DNA from: Oncomelania hupensis
Taxonomy: Eukaryota > Mollusca > Gastropoda > Littorinimorpha > Pomatiopsidae
Assembly (NCBI GenBank): GCA_036898135.1
Contig: CM072515.1
Coordinates: 51,029,595 to 51,093,594 of the forward strand
Reading direction: 5' to 3'
DNA: 64,000 bases
Positions 36,101 through 48,004 of the stretch are shown piece by piece (position 1 is the stretch's first letter; each line of letters opens with the position of its first letter). Below the pieces are notes generated by a model. The model saw only the letters and a program-made list of their open reading frames with translations. It was not told the origin of the DNA and made no database searches. Both the position numbers and the translations under genes were made by a program.

Positions 36101-39100
36101 AAGCAGAACAGCTAACAAATAGAAGGGAAAAGAATTAAAGGAAAAAAAGTAAATAGACAAAGGAAACATGGTGGTTAAAAGTAACCCCATGTGCTGTCAT
36201 GGAAACTTGTGTACACATTAAAACAAACAAATATACAAAATAAGCAATTAGTATTGCCCCTTGTATTAATTATCATAATAATGTACTAACCTAGAAGAAC
36301 TGCCAAAAGCTTTGTAAGACTGCTGTCCTGCTCCTGGATTCCCTGCTGGATTTTTCATGTTGATGATAACTTTCTTCTCATTCAAAGGCTGAATGCATAA
36401 CCTCAAAATCAGGCAGCACTCCATCTGAAATTACAACCATGATGATCAATTAAACCACCACCATCCTCACCAACACCACGAAGCATTAACAAAACAAAAC
36501 ACAAACAAATTCGAAAGAAACGTAAACTTCAAATCTTCTATGCTATATACACCTATTAGTACCTTGATTTCAGGATCTGCAAACTCCAAGAGTGATCCTA
36601 AGTGGTTGAAGAGTCCTTCATTAAACAGCTCTCTGCGGATTCTGCACCTGTCGGCTGTAATTTCTTTCTCAGTCATAGCGTATGCTGATGCCTTAGCTGG
36701 GGTGAATGGGTTCATCGACTCTGGAAGATTCTTGCTGGCTACAACCACCCAGTCAAAAACTCAATTAAACAATCAGGCAGTTAATTCGCGAACTGTGTTT
36801 CAAATTCTCTATACTATTATTAACTAGAGGGCAAACCCATATGACTCACATGTACCTTATAAAACTTGCAATATTTAACATGAAAATGAGTGCCCAGAAA
36901 AAAACCAAAATGAAACTGTGGCTTTAAAATGCAATGTAATGCTGTTTTGATCTTTCTATGGTCTTGACCTTCAGATGACCTTGACCTCTGGCTCAAAATA
37001 CACTCATGTACGATCAAAAAAAACTACAACCAAAGTTATATTATGCCCCCCAAAAATGACCTTGACTTTAAGTGACCTTGACCTTCACATTACCTCTCAT
37101 GCTCATGTATGATCAAATAACCAAATGTTGTTGTATACTATGGGTTAAATATAACCATTATAATGCCCGATGACCTATTTTTAAAAATGTGTTTGACCTT
37201 CAAGATAACGCAAAAACTCAGCATTTATATAAAAGATCAATCTATCATCTCTAAATACAAAACATTTGGACTTTATATCTCTAATAGTTTAGGGTCAAGG
37301 CCACTTCAAAGTACCTATACTAACTGACCTTCACCTTGGAGTGAGGTTGACCAAATTGCATAGCATGTGAGTCTCATTGATATCTATCATGCTTCAAAGA
37401 ATCATCGATATTAATAACAGAAAAAAATTGACATTTTGTGAAAAATTGTCATTTTTGAGTAATACTTGTTGACCTTGACCTTGAAGTGAAGCCATTCATT
37501 CACTGATCATTTATGAGGTTTTATAGATGTACACCACCTTACCATGTTTGGTTGTGATAGTTGAAATATTTTTTTAGATGTTAATCCACTTGCAAGATTT
37601 GCGGACTGTGTACGCCAGACTGCAGACGGGGGACAAAAAAGAACAACAATTTTAAATGTCATTTTGGGACTATTTAGGACTCATCTTGCACAGATTTGCA
37701 AAATCTGGATTTTTTTTTTTAAGGGTAGTGAATACATAGACTCACATAGTTATGCACATCTTGCACAGGTTTGAATAAAATTTGGAAAACAATTTGTTAG
37801 GGGAGTTAATACATAGACTCACATAGCTATGCACATCTCTCACAGGTTTGCATAAAATCTGGAAAAAATTGGGAGGGGAGAAAGAGGGGTAGATGTATGG
37901 TGTGTGTGTGACTCACACTGCTATGCATGTGAGTAAAACATTCATAGCATTTCATAGATCCAGTAAAATAAAATGTATTAGTGAGTCGAGCCTTATATTC
38001 TACCATGAGCAAAATTTCTGTATAAATTTCACGTAATGCAAAAAGTTTATATATTTTGGTCTTAGTCCAACTCCAATAAGGCTATATTTTGTTCAATGAA
38101 TAATAAATAATAAATAACTTTCATGTGACCTCTCATTATCATGTATGATCAAATAACCCAATGTTGTTGCATACTATGGGTTAAATAGAACCATTCCACT
38201 CTACGATAACCTATTTTTTGTATGTTTTCTGCAAGGCCTAAAATGACCTTGACTTTCAAGATCAACGCAAAAATGAAAATATATATGAAAGATCAATATA
38301 TCATCTCTAAGTACGACAAGTTTGAACTTTATATCTCTCATATTTTGGGGTCAAGGTCACTTCAAAGTACCTATACTTATTGACTTTGGACAGCTCCAGT
38401 GACCTTGACCTTGGAGTGAAGTTGACCAAATGTGCAAAGGGTGTGTGTCTCATTGATATCTATCTTGCTTCGAAGAATCATAAGTTCAATATTAATAACT
38501 TTTAAAAAAGTGACCTATGGTGAAAAATTGTCATTTTTGGATTAACATTTGATGACCCTGTGACCTTGACTTTAAAGTGGCATCATTCATTCACCGATCA
38601 TTTTCGAGGTCTCATGGATACACACCATCTTACCAAGTTTGGTTGTTGTAGTTGAAAAAGACTCTGAGTAAATAGCCACTTAAATTTTTGCACAGACAGA
38701 CGGCCGACCGTGAACAGACATTCAGAGGGACGGACATTTTTTATCCATAGAATTTCGCAACTATTTAGGACTCATTTTGCACAAATGTGCAAAAATCGTG
38801 GAAAAAAACACAATTTTTTTTTGGGGGGGTGGGGGTTGGGGGGGGGGGGGGGGAAGGGAAGGGGTGAGTACATAGACTTACATTGCAATGCATGTTATTC
38901 AAAATCATCTTAATTTTTGTTTCTCGAGTTCACCACCATCTTTGCAATACTAATCATTATTAGTGGCAGCTGCCACTTAATAATGCAGTAAGATTTTTCC
39001 GACACCTTGTGCAGTTCTTTGTTTAACCGCAATTCATTTTACTTCATTTCAATTCAACAGTTGAAGAAGCAGACATTTTGAAACATCAAACCAACCTGCC

Positions 39101-42100
39101 CTGGCAGTAGGCTTCTTCCAACATGAAATGGTGCTTTGAGTTTGCGCATGTGAGGCAGGTATGTTAGCACTCCTGGCTGCGTTCTCCTCTTCCACTGATG
39201 GGTCTGGAATTTTCTTGCAGGTGATTAGAGACTCGCACAACAGAAAGTTGAGAATGGAGTGAAGAAGAACCCACTCCCCTTTGCTGACCAGATCTTTCAT
39301 TCTCAACGCAGGGGGTTTGGTGACGTCCCTAGCAGAGATGCTATTGCTTGGCCACGCTTTGGCGGAGCTTGGTCTGTTAGGTGGACCTGACTTTATCAAG
39401 CCAGAAGTAGCAGGGGTTAGGCTGCTGCTTCTTCTTCTAGCAGTCATTGTTGAAAATTGAACAGGATTCAAGGGAGGACTGGCTACATTCCAAACTTCTA
39501 TAGGATCAGGAAGAGGAAGAATTTCTTTGCTGATATTGGATGGAAGTCTTGCAAGGTTCAGTGGAGGGTTGACTGTTACTGCCATAGGGTCATGAAGAAT
39601 TTCTTCTGCGGTAACCGGTCTTGCTCCCCTCTCTCCAACAGACTCTCTCTTCTCTTGAGAGGAGATGAATGGGGTATGCTGACTGGAGGGAAGCAATGAC
39701 ACTGAGATCGAGCCTAAACTAATTCTTTCTTGTTGGATCTTAATGCGCCTCATCAGCCATTTGAATAGTGCCATTATTCTGGGGCTGAATCTTTTCCACT
39801 GTTGCACTGCCAATTTGTGATTGAGTTTGGAGAACTTCTCTCTGCACAAACAGAATCAAAGAACATCGAAGGATATGACGCAGAGTCCATGTCCAGTTAA
39901 TTTTTATGGACCCATCATTTCAAAATCAATAGTTTTTTTTCTCTCCAATTGACAGCTATAGAGAAAACATTGTGCCTATTTCTGATAAAAAGAAATACAA
40001 TAGAAAACAAGCTTCGATCTGATTGATCCTTGGCAAGCAATCCATGACCGTATAACGGCATAGGAACACTGCTAAATTCCTTCCACTCTACTCCTAAAAA
40101 AATGCTGGATGCCTTTATGCTGTTTTCTCCAGATTGCCCAGTGTCCACACCTATACACAGCCTATACTTGATAGATCTCTGACACAGCCAGCATGAAGGT
40201 CACCTGGAAACTGGCCCATCGTCATGCACTAACCTAACAGCAGCATCGTCAGTGAGATGGTCGAGGTCCGGTCTGGGGTGCGGATGAGGGCCCACATGAC
40301 TGCTGTCCCTTCTGTGTAGTGGCCAGCAGCACATGTTGGTCACTAGTTGTATGAGACTGGACAGCAGTGTCAACTGAATATCATTCACTTGTCCCTTCAC
40401 TGGCAGTTCACATGATAAGTGGTTAAACTCCATTTCCAACAGACCTGAAAAACAGTTAAAGTGAGGTAAGTGTTAGCTAATCCATGGTGCAGCAATATAA
40501 CCAACTCAAAGAGCTTTTCGAGGGGAATTGGGTCCAAACCATAAACCAACTCAAGCCATCCAAGATGATGAATTACTGCCACAAGCTAAACAGAAAACAA
40601 GTACAACTGGGCGCAGTGCATATTTGTGTACATGTGCATATGTGAGTGTAGGTGGGAGAGACAAATTGACAGTTCATTTGTGAACTTGGTCATTGGCACA
40701 TATACAACAAAAGGGGGATAGAGGGATAAGGAGCAGGTAAGTGGGGGGAGAGAGAGAGAGAGAGAGCAATGGAGAGAACTAAAACAATGTGTATTCCTGT
40801 TTTAAAGATACCTTCCAATGAAACCAGGCCCGCCACGGAGTCAAGAAAGCAGTCCATGTCATGCCAGTAGCGCAAGGCACTCTGACCTTTGACATTGTTA
40901 GGATGGGTCACTCTAGCCACATCGCCAGACCCAATCACCACTTCCACCTCCTTTACAGACTGCATGTAGAGACTGACGCACTCCAAGAACGATCGGGCCT
41001 GAATGGCTTTGTTCGTAGACGTCAAGGTTGACACAATCTGGCTCGCCTGATTGCGAACTTTCCTATAGACAGAAAAATAGAAACACCGGAACGGAATGCT
41101 TGCATATATAGCTCACAATGGTTGCGCTTATTGAAAAACTGTGTGTACCGTACTGTACAGAGTGGTTGAAAAGTATAACTCAATGTTGAGAATTCCTGAT
41201 AATTTTTCTAAATAAATAGTACTGCATTTGCATGAAACAACATGTACTGGGATACTAGGTGGTAGAATTTAATTACTGGTCTCTAATGTCATCCCACTGT
41301 GACCAGAGCAGGACTTCATAAAGGTCCGTCACCTGACGCTTGGTCTGATGTTTGGACTAGCTGCTCTTGTCACTGCGAGATGTAATCAGAGATCATCAAT
41401 TACATTCTACTGCTGTAAGAATCACAGTATGTTTTGTTTGATGCAAATGCAGCGCTATTTACAACAGTTATAAGCAATTTTGGATAGGAAGTGACTTTTC
41501 AACCAACTTGTAAACTATAACTATACTATACAAAAGATTGGACCTCTGTAGACGACTTTCTTTCATCCGCATCCACCTGATTGATTCTGTCTTCAGTGGA
41601 AGTATACCCCAAAGAACGTACAGCTTCACAAAGAAGATGCATAACTCAAAAGTGTGCAAAATCGAAAGCACCCAGCGCCCCCAAGCGGGAAGTCGGAAGC
41701 TTTGCTAGCCGGCTAGTGTTGGGAACATGGCGGACAGCATGTGTGAAGCTGCAGGAGGTTGCAAGCATGAGATAAATTCATATTAAAGTTCAGCTACTTG
41801 TTCTTTTATTACTATAAGACTTATAGTTTTCTTGAATATAGTTTCCTTGAATTCCGTTTTAATTATTATTCTATTATCTTATGTGAGGAAGAAGAGAACC
41901 ATAAAATTACCAAAACGTATATTGGTGTTGCGTTCCAACTGTTGTGTATTTTACGTCTTCAGTGTTTTTAGTTTATCTCCCTGTCTCAACTTGAGTAATT
42001 GTATAAGAAAGGCCTTTTGATGAATGCGTGTATACGTGAAATTGAAACATTAAAAACTGTTTACAAACTAATATCAAGTTTGTAGGAATCTTCTGAAGAT

Positions 42101-44153
42101 AATTATTTTAAAACACGCAAGATGAAGAACACTTTATTACAATTTGGCGAGCCTGCCTGCGTTTCAATTTCATGTATAATTATTATGACAATTTGGCGAG
42201 CTTGCCAGGAAACATAATTTTTAAAAGTGAAGTGAATTATTAAAATCAAAATGTTTCTTCAGAATCAAGTGTGTGTGTATAGATTTCCTAATAATTCATA
42301 TTGCTTCTCTAAATTCTTATCAATTAACTTTGGGCACGTTTTTGTGCTTTGGCACTGTACATGGCTATGTTTCAATTTGTTGCATGTTGTATTGTAATAC
42401 AATTAAATGACATGCAAGTTCAGTAATACACTGTTTTTGTTCATTTTCATTTGCTTGTCCGTCTTCTTAACTGTCTGGTCACTGATTTCTTTTTCCTGTC
42501 TTATTATATGTCTGGTCACCGATTTATTTTTCTCGGCAAATATGCCTATTATAAAGTTGCACACATACAGGCCTGAGTAGGCTACACAGAAATGCATTAT
42601 GAAGTTATTTCATAACAAGTTCAGACAAAAGTTAAAAATGCACTTGAGCTTTCTCAGTACAAAAAAAAAAACCTGTTGCATGTGTAGGCCTATAGCACAA
42701 ATTAATACACACGCAGTCATGCACTCAATTAATAGGCAGATTCACACTTTCATATAAAGGAGAAAACAAGGCAATAACTGCACAACAAGAGCAATTCAGT
42801 AATACTGAATAATTGCATTAATTAACAGGTGTGTTGCCAAGTGGTTGCGCACTAATGAATCTATAATAAAGGCAAGCACCGTGTTTGTTTTTAATGTCAC
42901 ACTTTTTTGCTGGTCAGTTACTGTGTGATAGGTCTGCATACAATCATGAATCGAACAGCTTTGGTAATTAATGTGAATTTAAAAAAAGTATTTACTTGTA
43001 TAAATAAAACATTTTTGAGTTCGTTTTACTACAAAAGGATAATGTTTAGGGTTCAAAAACGTCCTGCGGCAAGGTTTGTTTACGTATTGCTAAGCAGAGG
43101 ATTACGTCCCTTGCAACGAGCGTTCAGACTCTCCGCTTGGATGCGCGCCAAACGCATCTGTCATCACTTTTTATATAGCGGTGTGGCGTTATGATCCTTC
43201 TTTGTGAAGCTGTACGTTCTTTGGTATACCCCTATACAGGCTACAAAAAAATAATTTTAAAAAATGTGTACCTGCATTTTGAAGAGAGAAGACAAGCAAT
43301 GCTGTAGGCCACGAATTGCTGATCACGGAGGACGTCAGTTAAGCCACTTTCATCATTAATCACTGCCTGTATCAACTCCAGTGCTGCCTTCTGGGTTTCA
43401 CTATAGTTGAAACAAACGTAGGACAATTTATAACCTGTGTAATAGCATGTACAGGGTAAAATATACAGATCTGTTCTAAACAGCAAACGATAATCCTTCA
43501 CTTTTCACCCGTTTTTCTATTAATATTGAGCAACATTTGGACAGAAGATAATTATCTAGTCAAGAGTTCTACACTACTGTATAGCGAGCAGTTAAGTTGA
43601 CCATTGCACTGAAAATCAACACAGTCCTCAAGAACAACATGAGCTTTTACATTTACAAAAATTTCATTGTCAACATTATAACATTGATCCTGTTTTCCTA
43701 CTCCTTCGGATGAGATTATAAACCGAGGTCTAGTCTGTGTCGCATACATTCCATCATAACGGACTTTAAAGATCCTGACGCTCATGTCCTAGACGGGTGA
43801 GTGCCGGTGACAAGAAAACACCCAGCATGCACCTAGGTCCTTCTCCCCCATCCCTGGCTGCCCAGGATTGTGCTCAGTTGTCCGGGCGTCAGACCATGCC
43901 CCCAAAGGCTGCGGGTGGGCGTCTCGGGCGGCTTGAGTTAGATCCTGTATCGGCCAGCGCCTTGAGCAGCTCTTGAGCTGGAAAAGCGCTATATAAGAAC
44001 GATTAAATAAAAATAAATAAAATAAATAAATTGCAAAGCCATACTTATAGATTAATAAAGTTTTAACCCCCCCCAGCCCTTCCCCTACCCTTCCCCTAAA
44101 TATAAACATATTAATAATATTTTTTAAATAAAAAAACAATAAAAATAAAAATA

Positions 44154-44214
<61 letters not shown>

Positions 44215-47200
44215 TATAGGACATGACAGTTGTCTTGAATCAAAGCTACTCCAACACAAGTTTGCGACTACTAGTTTACTATCATAATCAGTTCTACATG
44301 CCAAAAATAATGTCGCTGGCAGAGCGACACTACTAAAACAGATGGGTCAGACCAGAGCACACCAGGGCAGACCAGACCAGACAGACAGACAGAAAGAGAA
44401 GAGTATTACTGCAGTACATACCAGGGGCCATCTAGTAGCATTCTCTTGACGAGAGGCAGAAGCCTGGAATCTATGCTATCCCCATCATTCACCAATCCAT
44501 CATGGCCAAACAGTGTCAACAGCACTTCAATGCACACTTCCTGAAATAGGTAATGCACATTATTACTTAACACATGAATGATCTCTTTCTTCTTTCCTTA
44601 ATACTGCCTTAGCTCTTTTATTTCTTTCATTGGTAGAACATTCACCTGGCACACTAGCTGATGACCAAGGCTGGAATCCTGTGGTGGCAAGATGAAAAGT
44701 GGCTGTATTTGACTGTCCATCTTAGCAATACAACACTGGGATGGTTATCCCCGTCTACCACATCGACAGTGGTGGGTGTAGACGTAAAACTCCTATGTTT
44801 ATTCAATTCAATTTCATTCATTCTATTTTTAATTCTTATTTGTCCAATATTTCTATGGGAACAACATTCAAGAACACCTTCTTACTTATTTATTGGCGGT
44901 GGTCTGAGCCAAGTTTGCCATACTTGATTTCTTAATTAATTTCATTTACATATGCCTCACATCATTCCATGGTAAAGACAATACATTTTAAAAGATTCTT
45001 ATAATGGTCAATTCAGCATGCAAATGAAAAACAAAAATAGTATGAATCTATGCTTTTATTTAGACAGATTTTAGCTACACGTAAACTCTGCAATAAGACA
45101 AGAAAAAAAAGTATTGCCTTGTAGTCCTTAAAGTACTGTACTACTGCTAGATGCATAGTACTACAGCTTGAAGTTTTCCTACCTTCAGTCTGGAACTGGC
45201 ATCTTCCAGCTGCAGCAGCAGGATTGTGCTATGCTGTTTGATTCTCAATGCCAGGTCAAAATCATGTGCCATTGTTCGCAGCAAGCAGCACGCTGCGTAC
45301 TTGACGTTCACTGACGTAAATGGGCTGAGAAGGAGTGTGATAATGTTTGGGTAAACCTCTATTTCCAGTCTCCTTTTTACATCATCCCCAATTTCAAAAT
45401 ATGTGTCCTCAACATTCAGCATCTGTTTAAAAAAAAGGATTGGAGATATCTTACACAAGGTTTCAATTTTAGCTTGCGGAACTGGATAATCCCGAAATTC
45501 CACGTACACAATTTTGGGCTCTAGGTTTAACTTTTAACGTTATTCTCAACTTTAATTGACTAATACTTGGACCGCCATTGAATCGACCTTTGTTGACATC
45601 AGTGTTTCATATTAAAAAAAATAAATGAAAAAAAATTTATCAGGGGAGACAACCAGCCCTGACCCATGGCCGTGTGTTAGCAAGGGGAACGGTATTTACT
45701 TGGATGCCATTTGCCATGACTCTATCATGCTAACGAATGTCAACTATGGCAGCCCGCAATCATCAAACTCTATAGAAAATCTTTGTCGCTGGGAACCAAC
45801 CTTGCTAAGAACCTTCATGGCCAAAACTTGAACAGTTGGGTCGGCCTCAACAGCGGCGAAAAAGATGACTCGGTCAACTATATCAGGGGAGGCAACCAGC
45901 TCTGACCCATGGCCGTGAGTCAGCAAGGTGTCCAGCACTTTCAGGCAAAGTTCTTGAAAAACCTGACCGCCTTCGTAGTCTAGCAGTCCTATGACCTACC
46001 ATATTTAAAAAAATGAAATTTAATTTGAAACAAAACCTTGTTACTTAATTAACACAGAAAATGTATGAGTTGTTTCTGGTTGCTTTTATAGTCTAGCAGT
46101 CCTATAATCTGCAAAATGTAAAATACAAAATTTTAGCACTTGTGGCAACTATAATGAATACAACATCAGATGCTATTCCAACTTTAAGCAGGACACTCAA
46201 GCTACAAGTGCAGTAAAGGAACTGTTGTTAAACAGTATCCAATTTCTCTCTCTTCTCTTGACTACATTCAGTTGTATTTTATTATATTTTGTTTTTTCGC
46301 AACATATGAAAATAATAATTTTTATTTGACCTTGTTGATGTGGATCTCTGTGAGGGAGTCAGGCATGGAGAAACTGGCAGCTAGTCGACTGAGGGAAGCG
46401 TTGGCTTTCTGGCACTTGGATGGATTAGTGTTCTGCAGATGCACCACCATGTTCAGCAGTTTGTCAAAACTAAGAATTGCAGCATCTGTTTAACAGAAAA
46501 TTGCAGTCAGCAAATAATTGCTCGTGACTGTATACTTCCTTCTTCGTCTTCTTCTTTGTTGTAGGCAGCCATCTTCCACAGATTTAAGAATATGCTGCAT
46601 ATTATTATTATCCCAAGTTTATGAGAGTGTTATAAAGTACTGGTTCTTTTGCCAGAGGCGAGAAAAATGCAAACTACTCCCAAAGCTGGCAGCCATGGGC
46701 AATAGTTTTTGCTAATTGGTTTTCTATATTTTTTAACATTAAACAATATTTCTGTATATTTTTCATGAAATTCACTGTCCTTCATCGTTCGCCATCACAA
46801 TTTTGCAGGGATGTCATTTCAGAATCCATGACGGCATTATATGCATGTTTGACTCATTGATTTCTTCTTCTGAATTTTCCTGCAAATCGTTGTGCTGAAG
46901 TAAAAACAATTATGTTGTAGTTCTCCTTGCGAACTGCACCCTGCTGAGTCACTCTTATTTTATTTAAAAACGAGAAGTGAGAATATTTGCAGGCTAGTGC
47001 CTTTGTTTGGTCACAAGTCATGTGCTGTGGTTGAGTTCAATTTGCTGGCTGCCAGCACCCCTGCTAGTTCTACAGGAAATTACACATTATTACTATTTCT
47101 TTCAGCGTAATAATACATTATTTATACAGATCTACTATGAAATTTACCTTCATCCTCTTCGTCAGGACTGTTGCTTTCCACTTCATCTCGGGGAGAGAAT

Positions 47201-47890
47201 TTAGGTTTTACATCATCATGGCTGCCATACTGTCTTGCTGATCGCAGACTACAGTTGCAAGTTGTGCACACAGAGATCTGGTCTGGTATGATGACCAACG
47301 ACTGTTTGTCAAATGTCTTATGCTTTTCTACCCCTGCTTTTGTCCTCCCTTTGTCTCTTGCTGACTTCTGCCATTCTGCTGACTTCTGCCTTTCTGCTGA
47401 CGTCTGCCAATCTGCTGACTTCTGTCGTTCTGCGTGTAGGGAGTCTGTTGGGTTGTAATTGTACCTCGGTGCTATGTTTCTTGACCTTTTTTAAAAAAAG
47501 CCATGATTTTAAATAATTAGTTCTTTTCTTTTTTTTTTATTTGTCCTCAACACAAGCAATTGAAATACTAGCCCTATAAAAATAATAATATTTAAAAGGG
47601 TGTGTGCACTAGCTTAGCTTCTTGTTTGTAAGGTGGATGTGTAGTAAGTAAAACAGTAATTCCAACCACAATGTTTACACAAAACCACAACTTATTGTTG
47701 CTCCTTTGCATTATATTTTACGAAAGAAAATATGTCCTTGCCTCAAGTCTCCTGCAGCCAGGCCATCTCCAGCTATTGCAAGATCCCTGGAAATATTCAG
47801 TGGATATGGCTTTTCAAACTTGGGCTGTCTGTGTGGCAGACCAATGAATCCTCGTTGCTTGAAATAACTCACAGCTTTCTCCCGATCCAT
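29967..47890 (-). CDS. Armadillo/HEAT-type repeat protein, about 1265 residues, 18 coding exons
   Basis: Exons in transcript order: 47742-47890, 47148-47464, 46331-46485, 45801-45995, 45183-45422, 44422-44540, 43272-43400, 40812-41062, 40234-40444, 39096-39841, 36563-36738, 36291-36424, 35844-36014, 34863-34993, 34016-34339, 33639-33794, 32338-32465, 29967-30032 (TGA). Every junction keeps phase, giving 3798 nt. The start ACCATGG fits Kozak, with an upstream in-frame TGA. Helical-repeat segments: about 207-350 (VFQELCLKVLDTLLTHG; YPNIITLLLSPFTSVNVKYA) and 1075-1200 (RQYSLRFLYDLVKKATP; SVVPKLLDFIRV; LRVMKMLVLGDPRLKQLF). The N-terminal part has a hexapeptide repeat (61-84), CTTCNC (116-121) and an acidic stretch. 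Residues about 640-790 are Ser/Pro-rich and probably disordered. I do not recognise the orthologue; a ciliary or cytoskeletal scaffold would fit the fold, but that is a guess. The exon 1 junction uses either a GC donor (AG|GCAAGG, 47741) with acceptor before 47464, or GT at 47721 with acceptor before 47471. Both keep frame. Confidence 0.85.
30296..31258. mobile_element. TGACCT-rich element, copy 1 (intron 17)
   Basis: Begins near CACTCACATG and ends near ATTGCTATGCATGAGTCAC. Contains many TGACCTTGACCT-type half-site pairs, the shared segment CCCAATGTTGTTGCATACTA, and a terminal T-run/G-run block (31148-31215). Similar to 36844-37934 and 38122-38895. No ORF. Confidence 0.8.
31470..31897. mobile_element. 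hAT-like MITE in intron 17
   Basis: Inverted ends CAGAGGTGCCAACC and GGTTGGCACCTCTG, flanked by a direct duplication CAAGTA (31464-31469 and 31898-31903). The interior repeats AATACTGACAA near the right end and AAATACGGA near the left end. Length 428 bp, no ORF. The terminal motif is hAT-like, but the visible duplication is 6-7 bp rather than 8. Confidence 0.8.
32682..33121. repeat. (AT)n-bounded composite with GC palindrome and TTAGGG units
   Basis: (AT)n at 32682-32766 and again at 33046-33121 bound about 280 bp of unlike sequence in intron 16. Inside are a 36-bp palindrome at 32831-32866 centred on CCCGG|CCGGG, three copies of a 25-bp unit CGACGATTAGGGTAAGGCAG (32882-32955), and GGGTTAGGGTTAGGGTTAG at 32967-32985. 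TTGGGTACCC (left) and GGGTACCCAA (right) form an inner inverted pair. Confidence 0.9.
35297..35728. mobile_element. pogo/Tigger-like MITE in intron 13
   Basis: Ends CATTGGAACCTCCGGTAT and ATACCGGGGGTTCCACTG are inverted repeats, flanked by TA on both sides (35295-35296 and 35729-35730). A CAGTGGAACC terminus with a TA target is characteristic of pogo/Tigger members of the Tc1/mariner superfamily. Length 432 bp with no transposase frame. Confidence 0.85.
36844..37934. mobile_element. TGACCT-rich element, copy 2 (intron 10)
   Basis: Terminal ACTCACATG (36844) and CATGTGAGT (ends 37934) are perfect 9-bp inverted repeats. The body parallels copy 1, with AACTTGCAATAT, GAGTGCCCAGAA, many TGACCTTGACCT pairs and AAATAACC...GTTGTTG. 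The right part holds a tandem duplication of ATACATAGACTCACATAG (37731 and 37811). Confidence 0.82.
38122..38895. mobile_element. TGACCT-rich element, copy 3 (intron 10)
   Basis: Lacks the left about 250 bp of copies 1 and 2, but matches copy 1 closely from CATGTATGATCAAATAACCC through AAGATCAACGCAAAAATGAA to the T-run/G-run block at 38815-38855. Lies in the same intron as copy 2, same orientation. Confidence 0.82.
39096..39841 (-). other. Largest exon (exon 10) of the armadillo-type gene
   Basis: A 746-nt exon, residues about 588-837. It starts with a basic amphipathic part (KLAVQQWKRFSPRIMALFKW, MRRIKIQQERI), continues with a long Ser/Pro/Asn-rich linker (ARRRSSSLTPATSG; PPNRPSSAKAWPSNS), and ends in a helical piece (EWVLLHSILNFLLCESLITC). 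The linker has several RxxS/SP sites and is the likeliest regulated part of the protein; that is inference. Confidence 0.8.
41603..43230. mobile_element. 1.6-kb foldback-like element in intron 7
   Basis: The left arm 41603-41645 (TATACCCCAAAGAACGTACA, then GCTTCACAAAGAAG, CATAAC) is matched in reverse complement at 43188-43228 over about 33 bp, with a 2-base indel. Between the arms there is no transposase frame. The superfamily is not recognisable from the ends. Confidence 0.6.
43700..44030 (+). mobile_element. Family 2 tRNA-like SINE in intron 6
   Basis: The most complete copy. 5' module with TAAACCGAGGTCTAGTCTGTG and GACTTTAAAGATCCTGACGC; A-box-like TGCTCAGTTGTCCGGGCGTC; B-box-like GGCTTGAGTTAGATCCTG; 3' TTGAGCTGGAAAAGCGCTAT, then (AAATA)n. 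Lies antisense to the host gene. Confidence 0.75.
44155..44216. repeat. (AAT)n microsatellite
   Basis: About 20 AAT units in intron 6, preceded by an A-rich region. Confidence 0.95.
47362..47433 (-). repeat. In-frame 18-bp repeat encoding a hexapeptide (exon 2)
   Basis: Four 18-bp units read A-(E/D)-(R/W)-Q-(K/T)-S: AERQKS, ADWQTS, AERQKS, AEWQKS. Units are nearly identical at DNA level (GCAGA...GGCAGAAGTCA), so expansion is recent. The length is a multiple of three and keeps the frame of the armadillo-type gene. Confidence 0.9.
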
Positions 47891-47970
47891 GGTTCAGACA
47901 TCAGCTCTGTCGCATCCTTGCAAGATTAGCATAAATTGCCATTTTCACTTATTTCATTTGAATCTTGAAA

Positions 47971-47972
<2 letters not shown>

Positions 47973-48004
<32 letters not shown>

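Noticed and set aside
41734..41790. ATGGCGG start-like site opening a 19-codon frame
   Set aside because: Too short and without a good donor to be called a gene; kept only as a side note to the foldback.
42907..43194. 95-codon plus-strand frame in intron 7 ending near the right foldback arm
   Set aside because: No homology that I recognise, AT-rich, and inside a likely transposon.
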